DNA from: Trichoplax adhaerens
Lineage: Eukaryota > Placozoa > Uniplacotomia > Trichoplacea > Trichoplacidae
Length of the DNA stretch: 64,000 nt
Assembly (NCBI RefSeq): GCF_000150275.1
Contig: NW_002060943.1
Location: 670,239-734,238 of the forward strand
Reading direction: 5' to 3'
Shown: positions 51,601-64,000 of the stretch, piece after piece
Numbering within the stretch: position 1 is the stretch's first letter
Layout of the letters: the number at the start of each line of letters is the position of its first letter
Notes under the pieces: generated by a model
Databases searched by the model: none
What the model was told of the DNA's origin: nothing
Seen by the model: the letters and a program-made list of their open reading frames with translations, nothing else
Made by a program: the position numbers and the translations under genes

Positions 51601-54600
51601 CGATTAAATAAGCACCAAAGATTACAGTACAGTAAGGAAGTAAGTTTGACGGACAGTATCAGAAACGGACGAAACTTTTGAGTGGAACAATCTATAACCG
51701 AAACAGGTTAAGGGTGATTCGTAGTCATGTTGGCAGAGCGTGGAAATGCAGAGTCAGATTGATTATTAATAGCTAACGTAATAACGCGCTATACGAAGTA
51801 ATGCTGTTATAGACCTATTCCTAAATTTTTAAGGTCTAATGGTACAATAATCGCCAGTACTATTCTACTGGATATACGAACTGTTGAACTCTAGCTTGTA
51901 TTTTCCCTGTCCCACTTAATCACACTATTACCTAGGTCTAGCACTCCAGAGAATTTGGTAGCTATGCATATCTACATCCTTATAACTAATGCAATTGCCT
52001 GGTAGGACTAAATGGTATTACTTCTTCCACTAATTAATTATAATTTATCAAATTTATAATAAGCATCAAAAATGGCACTATGTTCTTCCTGATTAATGTT
52101 AGTTGTGATCTATTGATAATACCATTGGTATTGAACTGGCTGTATATTAAATAGGCTATGTTTATATTGGCTAATTATTAGATTTCCTTCGCTATTTAAA
52201 CTATTGATATAATCTACCATATGTATATTTTCAAAACTAACTTTGCAGTTGATAGTTGGAAATTTATTACTGATCTTATTTTTAGCTTGCATAAATTTTC
52301 TGAAGGAGCATCTAAGTTAGGTATAAACTTGAATATAGGAAATTAGTTTAGAAATCAAGGCCACAGAGCTTTATCAATAAGTATTCCTAACATATATGCT
52401 ACAGCTAGTTTGCAATGTTGAGGGTATATATCAAAGACATGTAGTACCTTGCTTCTTAAGAACATTACTCAAAAATTTGGAGGGAATATTCTCATTTAAT
52501 AAAATTTAGTCAATGTAGAGATTCTTCTATTAAGCTATTCAAATAGTCAATGCCACAATGAATACCATTCAATATCCATCAGCTATTATAATTATAATAA
52601 TCAAATGCTGGTAGATTTAAGGGAATCTAGTTTGTACCTGATAGCAAGTTAGTTTACTATCTCAACATGGCTATTTTTCCGTTGAAGAAAGTAATATAGA
52701 ATACGTTTATATTGTCGACAGGAAGTTTTAATTTACAACGACTGATAGTTAATTTGCTTATTGTATATTAGAAATGGTTGTCGCCGCATTATTCCATTTT
52801 TTTAATACAGTCTTCTTTCTCGCCATTAGATACGGTATGGATTTTAAATTAGATTCATGCACTAACTTTTAATTTTTTAGACGGCAGCAAGTTATCGTTT
52901 ATGCCGTCACCGATGATAATTCGAATTATCCTTTTTATAATTAGTAGTGTAAGAAATTTTAAATTCGATTACACTGGAATAATTCTGATGAATCTGCTAG
53001 AGCGCTTCAAGTTATCGATGATTAATAAGTATTTTAATTAATTATGTATTTATAATTAAAAATCGATTCGATACCGCAAAAGATCATTTTTCTCTGGCTA
53101 AAATTTAAAAATTGTTAATTTTGAGGCAGTAATAGCAGTATCTGAATGAAAGTTTTAGGTTATATTTGATTATAGTCAGTCATATAGGTTCTACTGTATA
53201 GCGTTTTGTTAATTGAGCTCTTGAGTGTTTACATATTATCCTACGTGATAATAACCTTGTTGAAAAGGATATAGACCAGTTTTAAATTGTATCTCTATAT
53301 AGTTACTTATCATTAATAGAGCGAAGTAGTGAAGAAAATACCAGCCATGGTAAATTATATCAATCTGTGGTAGACTCAATTGCTAGAAGAAATCTGTGAA
53401 TAAAGTTCTATTTGCTGCCTATGGGTATGATTGCTAAAGATCTACTAAATACTTCGTATCGGAGTCTGATTAAAATTTAGTTTTTGCGGCGCAGACATAC
53501 TAAATAATATAAGAGAGAATGGAGTAAAGACTATAGAATTTTCTACGGTATATTGATAAGTTAGTTTCGAATTGAGGAATTTACAGCTGTGAAAAGGCGA
53601 AAAAAAAGAAATGATTTGGCGCCGTTTCAACTATAAAATATAGTAGCTCGCATTAATCCATCAAAACAAGTATCTTTATTTAACTTATAAAGCCGATGGC
53701 GTTATAAGCTATTTTTATACATTTATGCTAATTGAATACTTCTGGATAGCTAAAATCATGTCAGTTTCGATATCGACCATATCAAGAAAGTTTACAGATT
53801 TTGGGCAAAAATCGCTAACAAAGAAAATGATATGAAATGATATCATCTTTCCTTGAAGTACTTTTTCCTCTAGCTTGATTGCTTAAATTGGCAATACTTT
53901 GATGGAGTAGAAAGAAAATTGGACTAATATTGGCAAAAGCTTAAAATAGGTTAATTCGAAAAGTGCTGACAACGACTATAACGACTTAACATCGTATTCA
54001 CCATATTTAATTGAGGTTTGGCCTACATCGTTATCGTCCAGTTAGCCATTTATTTTATTCTATTACCTTGCTATTCTATGTAAATAGCCTAAGCTATGTC
54101 TATTTAGGCGACGCTAGCATTAATATTGTAGAACGCGTTATTGTCTAATAAATCGTTAAGAAAGAAAGTAATAGAAAAGTGAGATTGTGCTAACAAATCT
54201 TCTACTAGCCGTTACTAAAATCTACATCTATCCTCTATATGCTTTTCCTAATGATGATATTCCAATAGCGTAGGAAATTATTTTATGAATATTCATTAAT
54301 AAGAATAAAAATTTGTCGATGCCGTCAGGCCATGGTCACTGCAAATTGATAAAGTAATGACTCTTAATGATATCTTAACCCCGCATAAAACTTTTATTAC
54401 AAGTGGCAAATGGATATTGTTGTTGTCTAAAAGTGCTATCAGGGATTTTAAAGGCATCGTTTATTGTTTCCTATTTCAGCCTACGCATTCGTTCAGTGCT
54501 ATATTCTATTCATGATGCGTTGTTAGGCGTGGAATTGATGATGTTAAATAGAACTAAATTCTCTTTTACACGCAATTCAATAGATTCGTCGTTAGATACA

Positions 54601-57600
54601 AGCTATGATTCATCGCGGGGATATTTATTTTTTAGACTATCGTTTTTTTCTTTAATTATTATACCATGAAATAGAATAGCCTAGACATCGGCATAAACAA
54701 TAACCATAAGTCAATATTGTTATTTTATAGATGGAGAGCATATTTTCAACAAAATATCATGTCTAAAGCGATCGGAAATGAGTTATGCCTACGTGGGCTA
54801 GAGAAGGCAATTGGTTGTGAAGTTGAAAAGAATTTGGATGTCAACAACTGCTCCTTGTTCTCGTTTAAAGCCAGTTACTGTATTTGCTATTATTGCCGTA
54901 GACAGTAGCGAATAGAATCTAGGACAGTATTACATTAAAATCTTACTAAATTCATTCCATACACTATATATGCTTTATAAAGGAAAATTGCTTCTCTTTC
55001 CCTCGAGGAAACGATACAGAATTTCTAAAATTAAATTTATACTCTGATTCGGCAGGCACTACAGTTAAGAATAAAGGTTACGGTTAATATTTAGAAAAGG
55101 ATTTACTCTCTATTCTAGATTTTTATTGCTAAATGGGAAATTGCAATCTAGTAATTACTTTAGCTAATGCTACTATCTATGTATGACCATGGTATGACAT
55201 TAAATGAGGGCTAATAACGTCCATGAAATTAGTTCTGACTGAAAATGATATAAAATTGATTAAGTGATGGTATTGCTTATGGTATTGCTTATGTTGTCAG
55301 CAATTATTTTAATAAGATCGGTCGAAAATGTTTACAAATCCTCAAATACGATAGGAATAATCTACGAGCATAGGGGCAAAAGAAAAAGCTTTTCCCTGTA
55401 TCGCTGCTAGTCTTCCAAAAATAATGCTTTCAGAATCAAAATATCAGTCTAATATTAAAGTAGCATAAAGATGATCCGAACTAATACCAAACAGATGTTT
55501 TACAACAGTAATAAAATGAGTTAAAGTAGCTCAATTTTGCAACTAATTGCTTGCATTCTATTTCTGTCAAATCTGTTCATATCTATCATGACTGCATATG
55601 CAAGTAAACAAGCAATCTCATAAGCGCTGGAATCAGTGTTAATGTGTTAGGAACAGGTTAAATATAAGGAAACAAAACTAATTTCAATTTATATTGAATT
55701 GGTACATCATATAAAGTAATCTGAAAAGAGCCAGATCAATGATTTTACTAGCCAATTGCTTGAGTATGACGACTTTTATGCTTATTATAAAGACAAGATA
55801 TATCTTTACACGTCTACTTAAAACCAGCATTATACACGATCGTCTATGAGCAATATTAATGTATCAATAACATTCAAATTGCGGTAAAAACTGCTAAAAT
55901 TAATAAACTCCAAATTAACACATCCTACGACCATTAGAATGACAACATAGTCGACAGTCGGATATTTTTTATTGCTTTTAAAGCAATAAAAGAACTGACA
56001 ATTTTTTAAATGATGAAGAAAGATTGATGCACGTATAGGATGCTCATTGTTACTTCGGTCGACATTAATGTTTCCCGTCTTTCTTAATGATCGACACTCT
56101 AATTATGCTGCAGTTTAATGTAATTGACTAGGGTAGAAATTAGTCCCATCTTGGTCACCTAATAGCACTACCAGACATAGTTCTATCATGATTATCAGCT
56201 GATGGTCAATGGATAGTTATGGATTGTCAATTTTACAATTCAAATTTGCACGATGAAAAATTCAATCAATATCGAGTGGGTAAAATACCAAGAAGGTAGT
56301 AGAGTAGTGATTGCCGATAAAGAATATCAAAGCATAAATAGGATATCCATTATTTTAACTATTTCTATATCCAATTCTTTTTTATGCATTCAAAAATAGT
56401 TCAAAGCAGTAGCTAATAGGTTCCTGTAAGCTTAATGTAAAATACTGGAAAGAATGATGACAATAGGATAATATTTCCTTTATTACAAGAAAAATGTAGG
56501 AGATAGGATTGACTTTCTCTGGCTAAATAATGGGTAAAATGGATCTTATAGGCACTACTCCTTTAGGTGATTCAAAACAGGCACTATCTTTACTTCAAAG
56601 ATGTTATAATTATCTGCCTATTTTATGCTCAAGCTAAAAATTGACATTAGCAATAATGCTAATGAAAATTTAGCCTATAGACATGCTATATTGTAGCAAG
56701 TAGAATGAGAGCAGAAACATCGTATCTTGATGTTTAACTGTTATTGAGGGAGTATCCAATAGGTGATTAGTTTCTCCTGATGAATTTTACTCATGTGCAA
56801 TGGTGACTAACTAGCAATTTTCATCATTTTCAAATTAATCTCATCAAATAGTCATCGTCAATAACTAAGGTGGGATCAATATAATTGGATGACTGAAGGG
56901 AAAGTAATGATCAGCTAAAAGACAAAACAGTTATTGACTTGTTGTATGATATTGCTTAAGGAGAAAGTTAATCCCACTAAGATCGGCAATAGGAGAGAAT
57001 CCATTTTTCATGTATTTTTCTAGCTAATTCATCATCGTCACCTTCTCTAGTTTAATCCTTTTTTCTATTTTTACTGCATAATCTTACCTGTACAGTCGGT
57101 CATTTCGCTGATGGAGTTTTCATGAGTCATGTTAATGCAAGGCTTATTTTCACTCTTGATGTTGGATTCTTGATCGATAGCTATTAAATAACGATTATTG
57201 AACAGGTGAATATATTTATATAGAATAGAAAGAATATTACTGATTAATTCTTTGTCATGGTTACGAATGCATACACTTCTTTCTGCTTCTATCGTTTTAT
57301 CCAAGTGAAATCAATTCTATTGCATTCTAGCCAAGATATTTTTTCATTTAAATAGGAGACAAATCTATTTCCTGATTGATCGTTAGCTATTGTCATCAAC
57401 TTTATCCACTGTTAACTACAATGATTTGACGAGTAATGTCAATCATCTTGTAAGATGGGTCCGATTACACTATTTTTATTTTCCATTCTATTTAGCGTAT
57501 TGAAAATAATTTAGGACTACAACAGTTAACTCTAGCATCAATTAAGGATATTGAATAGTAATAAAACATTTCTATCCTTTGTTTGACAATTTCTGAAAAT

Positions 57601-60360
57601 AGGATGAACTACTACCGCTCATTTCTAATATTAAATTATGAAGAAGAAAAAATATTGAGGGGGTAATAATAACCAAATTCAATGACAATCTTGAAAAAGG
57701 ACTTTCCATTAGACCACATTTCAAGGCATGCGAGATGGGAAAAAATTTTCTTCGCCATAATTAATTATAAGTTGGCTAAGGTGGCTATTTTAGCGCAATG
57801 GGTGTTACCTTTTTCTTGATCACGTTGCTCAATATTCTTCATATAGGATTGATAAATGCTTGGGTCTAAAATTGAATTAGTGGAAAATAGCACCAGTATA
57901 CATTTAAATATCAAAGTCAATAAATAAATTGCTGACTTATATTATGTATTGATCAATGAACAAAACATCGGAAGATAATAACATAATTTGAGGAAGAAAA
58001 GAACAGATGAATTTTCCCTCTTTTTGTACTTGGATATTGAATTGACTTTTTATTCTCAATTATTGGTCAGAAAGAAGGAAACAAGAGGAGGTATGATAGA
58101 ATGAACAATAAAAGTGGTATGACTAAGACTCAATTCAAGGCATAAACACCTAGCAGGAAAAAAATGTGCTATTGATTAACACTATATTCCACGGTAGCTA
58201 ATATCCTACAATTATTACTTCAATGATTGATCATGATATCGGCGATCATGGGCATTTTTCATTTCTCTTTCCTATTCACGTTAAAGTACAATCTTATTCA
58301 AAAGGATAATTAATATTGGTTAAAAAATACATCGTCGCTTATAATCATGAGTGCAATCCAAATACGAGTAATTCGTATAAAGGCCATAGGCAAACTTATC
58401 AAGAAAAGTACTGCTTATATAGTGACGGCTAAAAGTTGTAAAGCAGATCCAATTTTGTTTGCATATTAAATAAAGGTTCAATCATAGTTATGATCGCTGG
58501 TAGTAAGGTCAAGAAAAAAGTACAAAAATGATAAAAACTAAATTTTCTTTTTTCTATCCAACTATTTATATAATCTATATTGAGATGGAAAATTTACTAC
58601 ACATATGATAAATTGAATCAAAGAGTGGTCCATAAAATTACGTGATCCCCAAAATTATTTGAAAGGGAGTCATGGTAGATAACATGTTAGTGATAGCAGT
58701 AGTTTAAGATTTGCTATAGGATATTATTGTTGCTAGTTCTATTAAATGAAGCTAATAACATTACTCGGAGGGATTAAGTAGAATCAAATTCAATGGAATT
58801 TATCAGGAATGATCCGGTCATGTTATATGGTTAAAGCACTAGCAAATACACCATAACATTTCTCTTATTTTTGTACAATCCAGAAGTATGTAGTAAAATA
58901 TCAACAGAAAGGGCGACAAAAGTAGTCTTTACCATCGCCTTGTAATCGATTGATCAAATTCTTCCAACTACAAATGTAGTCGGTATTGGCCAAAATTCCC
59001 AACTATAATTAAACTGAATTATTATGACGCCTTCTAATTTCATAATCGAGTATACTAATTTCAAATTGATGTTGCCATAAATTGGTAATCGACTGATGGT
59101 TATCAAGAGAGTTTGCTTGTAATTGTGATAAGCAATATCGAATACAGGTACTACAGCATTTCTAAGCAAGTATCCAAATTTACGTCTACGATCGGGCAAC
59201 TACAGGATCTCTTAAGTTAATGTCTGTTAAGTTTGCCGATTGAATGGTCATCGATTATCATCGAAAACCATATTGATAACCCTATAACTATATAATCTGC
59301 TTATGAATATCGCTCTGATTCGCTGATATGGTATAATGATATCGATTACCATCAGAAATATTCTTCATAATTTGGTAAGCTTACTACCTTGTTAATTAGT
59401 TCATTTACGGTTAATATCAGTTTTTGGGGTACAAACTAGGACGTACTACTGATCTGTAGTATTAGCTAGCGAAAATGATCATGATCATCTTTTATACGTA
59501 GAATCGAAAATACTACTATCGGCTTGGCAAATTGAATGCGGTCATATTCAAATCATTTCACTTGCGCTTCAAATTTACAGTATCCATGTTTTACACAGCT
59601 TATAAAATATCTAGCTAATAATTTAAATATATTTTTAATTTATCCGCATTACTCAAGCATCAATTAACTAATTTCTCTTAAATTTTCCATGCAATTCTTG
59701 ATAAGAACTGACGAGCTTAGTTGGAAACAACGACGCTTTGACTATTATTGGTAGATAATTTCTCTCACATTTAAATTTATTATTGGGTAGATAACCTGCT
59801 ATACAACGTGTGAATCAATTTACTTACATTATGGCAGTAAATTATAATTATTCTACAAGAATATAGGATTGATGTATGTTCTAAAATACAACAACAAGCT
59901 ATTGCTTCATTTCCGTCTAATTTCCTCCATATTAAATAGTTGATGTTATTTAGCAAGTATGATGAGAGGGAAAGAAATTAAAAAGTATTTGCTTACTACA
60001 TACTAAAGGAAAGTATTTTTTAACCTTCTTCAGTCCAAACTTTAAATTAAATATTATGATCAAATATCAAATTGGATATAGAGGGTAGAAGAATATTATT
60101 GGACTATATTCAGAATATCAATAAAATTAGAATAAAAAGTGATGGCGATGATGATTGAATTGTAATTTTCTTTTATCAAATAGGCTAGCAAGATTGATCA
60201 TCAGTTTCATTTTTATCCTATTTAATAATATTTATTATGACGATTTTTATAACACAGAATAGGCGTAGAACTTACTGTGAATAATAACCACACGGTAAGG
60301 TTGATCCGAATCCGATAGAACGGTAGTAGTTGTAGTAGTTGGAGAACCAGTCTGGCTCAT
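42685..60360 (-). CDS. ERG: ERG/FLI1/FEV-family ETS transcription factor without visible PNT domain
   Basis: This is a nuclear GGAA-binding regulator. Four exons in reading order: 60360-60276 ([20 protein letters not shown]), 57180-57088 ([14 protein letters not shown]...MTDC), 47779-47672 (a Ser/Pro/Gly-rich linker) and 43211-42685. All three introns are phase 1, and the sum is 813 nt, or 270 residues. The ETS domain starts at about residue 96 ([14 protein letters not shown]), with [34 protein letters not shown], recognition helix [14 protein letters not shown] and [10 protein letters not shown]. The block is nearly identical to vertebrate ERG/FLI1/FEV, and the C-terminus GGNYY recalls their GTYY/GHYH tail. 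An in-frame TAA lies six bases before the start ATG, supporting it. ERG and FLI1 carry a PNT domain; FEV does not. No PNT exon was found here, so the 9.3 kb intron may hide one or the gene may lack it. Confidence 0.92.
43212..47671. other. ERG-family intron 3 (4.5 kb)
   Basis: It lies just before the ETS exon. AT-rich, with no exon or RNA gene seen on either strand. Confidence 0.5.
47780..57087. other. ERG-family intron 2 (9.3 kb)
   Basis: This is the longest intron of the window and the place where a PNT-domain exon would be expected. I saw no PNT-like Trp-rich exon on the minus strand. It contains a perfect hairpin at 49574-49604 and a shorter palindrome, TTTTATTGCTTTTAAAGCAA, near 55967. 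Confidence 0.5.
49574..49604. other. Perfect 14-bp stem hairpin with 3-base loop
   Basis: ATGTTCAGCGTTTC is followed by CAA and then the exact reverse complement GAAACGCTGAACAT. The stem is GC-containing in an AT-rich intron, so it is unlikely to be a chance AT palindrome. Confidence 0.85.
57181..60275. other. ERG-family intron 1 (3.1 kb)
   Basis: AT-rich, with no exon or RNA gene recognised. Open frames such as 58954-59199 (minus) lack family resemblance. Confidence 0.5.
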
Positions 60361-63300
60361 TGCTTAAAACGATTGATTTTGAAAGGAGAAAGAATTGCAG
60401 CGCAAGATCGACGATGATGCCACAAGATGAATAAATAACGTCTGGATAGGAAACGAGTTAATATTGCTGGATAGGGGTCGATTGGCAAAGTTATAGTATT
60501 AGAATAGAATGGAAATTATTGGATATTAACCCTTGTAGACATTCATTTTTTTCTTATTATTATTCTGATAGTTATTAAATTTCCTCGGTAGTAATAATAA
60601 TCGTCATAATAGATGAGTGGTATAATGATCAGGAGGTGGGGCTAAATAATATGGTGAGGAGGTTGTCTTTTTGCCTTCCATTTTCCCTCTCTCTTTTCTT
60701 TGTTGACAAATAATTTTTTCTTTCCTGTTGTTCTATCCAAGGGTATTCATGTTGAATTGAAGTTTTTTATTCTATTCTCCTTGGCCTTGTTGTATAGATT
60801 CCTATAATTTGGTTGGTCAATAATCAATCTGTCAAGACTTCCGTATTATTCATCGTCCATCCATTATTCAAATCGATGTGGTAGCTAATACAGAATCTGG
60901 CTCCTCATGTCGTTTCCTTTCCTACTTGACTTTTTACTCACTCTCCAGTTTGTCATATTTTATATAGATTAAGTATCGAGAGGAATAGCTTAGCTACAGT
61001 CCTTGTCAACTGATTTTATTATAGAATTAAAAAAGTAAAATGGAGTCATTCTAGTATGATAGCATTACTTTTACGATATCTTGAATAGGCTTTAAAATGG
61101 GAGGCACTAGATGAAGAGAAAAAATTTTTTTCCCACTTTGCAATTTCATCTTCATTGTTTTGAGCTTCCTTGACCTATTTGTATAGACTTTTCTATACGC
61201 TTGATTTCTACCAGCATAAGAGTATTGCAAATAAAATATTGAAAACAAATGCAAAATAGTAAAATAAAAACAATACACAAATAAATAAATAAATAACCAA
61301 CTACGATACAACCTTATTATCATCATCACCATCGTTATTTTAATGATTGTCGATGAATCATTCCTTCTATACTAGTAAAATTGAAAGATGCAAAAATAAT
61401 CAAGATTGAAACTTATCAATACTATTATCGTAATTTTAGTTAATAATTTAGGACGAAAGAGTGCTCCTAGCATGATGTGACTTATCAATAAACATCCGAA
61501 AAATAGCAAGACAGCTATCATACTCGTCATCGTTATCATGTTTTAAAGGATACAGGACGTAATATTACTCATGACTAGGATTGATGGATTGAGTATTATT
61601 AGCAATTTAATTATTCACAGTCAGTAAAAAATAGCAAAATGTCAATTGTATTGATTATGGCATAAAGAACATTATAGATAGTATTCTACTCAGCACTTTC
61701 ACTACAGTTTTACTAAAGAATATTTAAAAGTCAAGATGGAAGCTATTACCATCATGATCATCTTCTTGATGCCCGAAAAATGACTACCTTTAATAGATCA
61801 TTATCCAAACTTCAATATTTTAAGCTATTAATATTGTAGGTTGATTACCTCTAGACTAGCTTATATCAACCCCTTCGTCTTCAATACCTACTGTGCTGAA
61901 AATTTGCTAGTGAAGCAATGATTAACAATTTATTTCCCTTTCTAAATCCCTACACTGCTACTGACTGCTGGTTTCACACCTTTATCTCCGTTGCAACCAT
62001 TTGCGTTGATTGCTTTATTGTTACTTAACTAGTCATGTTTCATTCCTTGTAGATATTGTCTCATGCTTTGGAGTATTTTAATTAGTAGTACATCGTTTAG
62101 GCTTACTGAGGTATCAATAGGGACGATTATCTTTCATAGATAATTACCATCTTGACTTAGTAGTATGGATAGAAACAGTCCTTTCTTTCCCCATGTGATA
62201 ATTGAAGAAAGGACCGAGATAATCATTATTTCCGCTAGTATACAATCATAATATTCTCATTAATTGCGTTTCATCAATCAAATCTTTGAACCTACCTCTA
62301 CCCATTTTAGTAAATAACGCCTGATATGATGAAAAATTCAAATCTTATTGTATAATTTCGTGTCGACATTTATTTACTTTAGAATATTCATTTTTTTATT
62401 CTCACCCTCGCGAACACTTTGCATGGCATTAAATTGAGATTCTTAATTCCTTAAGATTATAACTCTTCCTTGACTATCAATCATGCTACTGTAACTACTT
62501 GTTTAGAAGATAAATCTTCATTTTATTATCCTACGGCTTCACGGTACTTGACTTTTTATAACGAACTTAGTTAATTTAGCATACTCATATCATGAGCGAT
62601 GATCAATTGGACCAATATGATTTTTAATGGGTAAACTAGAGACTGTGCTAATTAATACTAACCATAATTCTTGATGATAGCTGCGATCAAATTGAGAATT
62701 TAATGTATAAATAGGTTAGAATAGATTATAAACACTCTTTGCTTTGATACTATGATTGAAAAACATGACCGTGGTGCTAAATAACGATTGAACTTTTAAA
62801 TATTTTATTTATTTATATGCACCAATGAAGTCATCGTTATCAATAATCTTCTTGTCTATATTTTTTCTATCATTTAAATTGTTAATAAAACGCTACTGAA
62901 TATTTAATACCTATTGAAAATTGGTCTTATGATTGCTCAAAGATGACGTCAAGTTGTTCAAAATAACTCTTTCTGATGATACCGCAAATGCAGCGCAAGG
63001 GGATAACTTATTTAAATGTTGTCTATGAGGATTGGATGGAATAGAGCAATATATAGATAGCCAATTCAGAGTCTTATTGAATGGCATAGCTTGCTGAATG
63101 CCGTAAGTGTTGCTTAATCTTGTCATAATGATTTCTTATAGATCACTTCTTAGTTTTACCCACCCCTTGTAAATATTAATCAGTTGCATACGATTTAACC
63201 CTGGTTGTAATAGATAGCCACATGAATTTGAAATCAAATTCGTACGTCATTATTTATAGACCGAGCTAGATAGATATTTTTAGTCAGTCTAATGAATTTA

Positions 63301-64000
63301 TCTTAAGCACTTACTTTATTTCTCGATCTTGCCTCTATTTATCCCGTACAAGCGAATAAAATGTAAGATAGGGAAAAAAATTTGAGAAGTAAAAGCGAAA
63401 GAAGAAAAGTCAACATTAAACTGTCAATAAGAAAGCAGGCGATGAAAAATAATATCCACTACTATAATAGCAGACATATCATTAATACACTGGATATATT
63501 GGAGCCAAAAAAATTAATAATCCATGCTATCCTAAAGAAAGTGAAGGATGTTATTGATTCATTTTGAGCATTGCCTCCATAGTCTTTACATTAAATTGTA
63601 TTGAATTGATAATTAGAATAGTTTTGTCTCTCTTTGATTGATTAGCGGCTACAACGGTTGTAAATAAGTAATAATAGATCGGAAATAGTTAATAACTTTA
63701 TTGATGGCCAGAATGATTGATAGTCGGTATTCTATTAGCAAGTAAGGCAGCCATTGATTGATGGAAATTTTTCGTGGGCGTACAGTATTAGTTATCAACT
63801 TACTTGCAAGAATAGCCATCTATTAATTATTATTACAGTATTTTCCTCGTTATTTCCAATGTTGTCACGATCATTAGTATTATATCCACAGTTCATCAGG
63901 ATAGTAGTAATCGCATCTGACTCCAAGGGAGTTAAGATACAATTTTATTATTCTTTATTCATTTGATGCGGTATTTATCATTGAGCTTTTCTATCTATTG
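60361..64000. other. 5' flank of the ERG-family gene, nothing recognised
   Basis: It presumably contains the promoter and 5' UTR of the ERG-family gene. No exon, RNA gene or clear repeat is supported on either strand up to the window edge. Confidence 0.45.

Noticed and set aside
47780-57087. Search for a PNT-domain exon of the ERG-family gene
   Set aside because: No minus-strand exon with the PNT Trp/Leu pattern and splice sites was found, so none is annotated.
1-64000. tRNA and rRNA genes
   Set aside because: I saw no tRNA-like A/B boxes with a cloverleaf and no rRNA-like conserved blocks by eye. A covariance-model search would be decisive.

Overview
The window looks like nuclear DNA from an early-branching animal. 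It is AT-rich, has dense GT-AG introns (many 60-900 bp), and carries metazoan-only gene families (two ETS factors, a TRPM channel, an augmin subunit). A placozoan (Trichoplax/Hoilungia-like) is my best guess; this is inference, not proof. Six protein-coding genes or gene parts can be supported, five of them identified by homology. Exon models were built by hand from splice sites, phase and family conservation.

Layout. 28-227 (-) is the first coding exon of an unrecognised gene. It is separated from the next gene by about 1.9 kb of tandem and GTAC-rich repeats. 2151-3343 (+) is ATP5MG (ATP synthase subunit g, two exons). 6546-14414 (+) is a TRPM-type cation channel of at least 15 exons; its N-terminal exons were not found and its extreme C-terminus is uncertain. 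14.4-22.7 kb is a gene-poor, repeat-rich tract: a diverged interspersed repeat, a duplicated hairpin with an inverted loop, a 75-90 bp minisatellite, a possible retroelement remnant and a foldback element. 22851-29260 (+) is GABPA with OST, PNT and ETS domains, including a run of four tandemly duplicated exons. 30525-35488 (-) is HAUS5, reconstructed as 16 exons and 691 residues, convergent with GABPA. 35.9-38.8 kb holds two tandem arrays and a foldback element. 42685-60360 (-) is an ERG/FLI1/FEV-family ETS gene of four phase-1-linked exons (270 residues) with very large introns and no visible PNT domain. 60.4-64 kb shows no genes.

The genes do not form an operon or pathway. Shared themes are transcription (GABPA, ERG), mitochondrial ATP synthesis (ATP5MG; in other animals GABPA is a regulator of oxidative-phosphorylation genes), ion transport (TRPM) and spindle microtubule nucleation (HAUS5). 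Human GABPA, ERG and TRPM2 all lie on chromosome 21, and ATP5MG and FLI1 both lie on 11q23-24, so the neighbourhood may be a remnant of an ancestral animal linkage group.

The most unusual features are the tandem 42-bp exons of GABPA, the loop-inverted duplicated hairpin at 19.4 kb, the hairpin-bearing minisatellite at 19.9-20.6 kb, and the PNT-less ERG gene spread over almost 18 kb.
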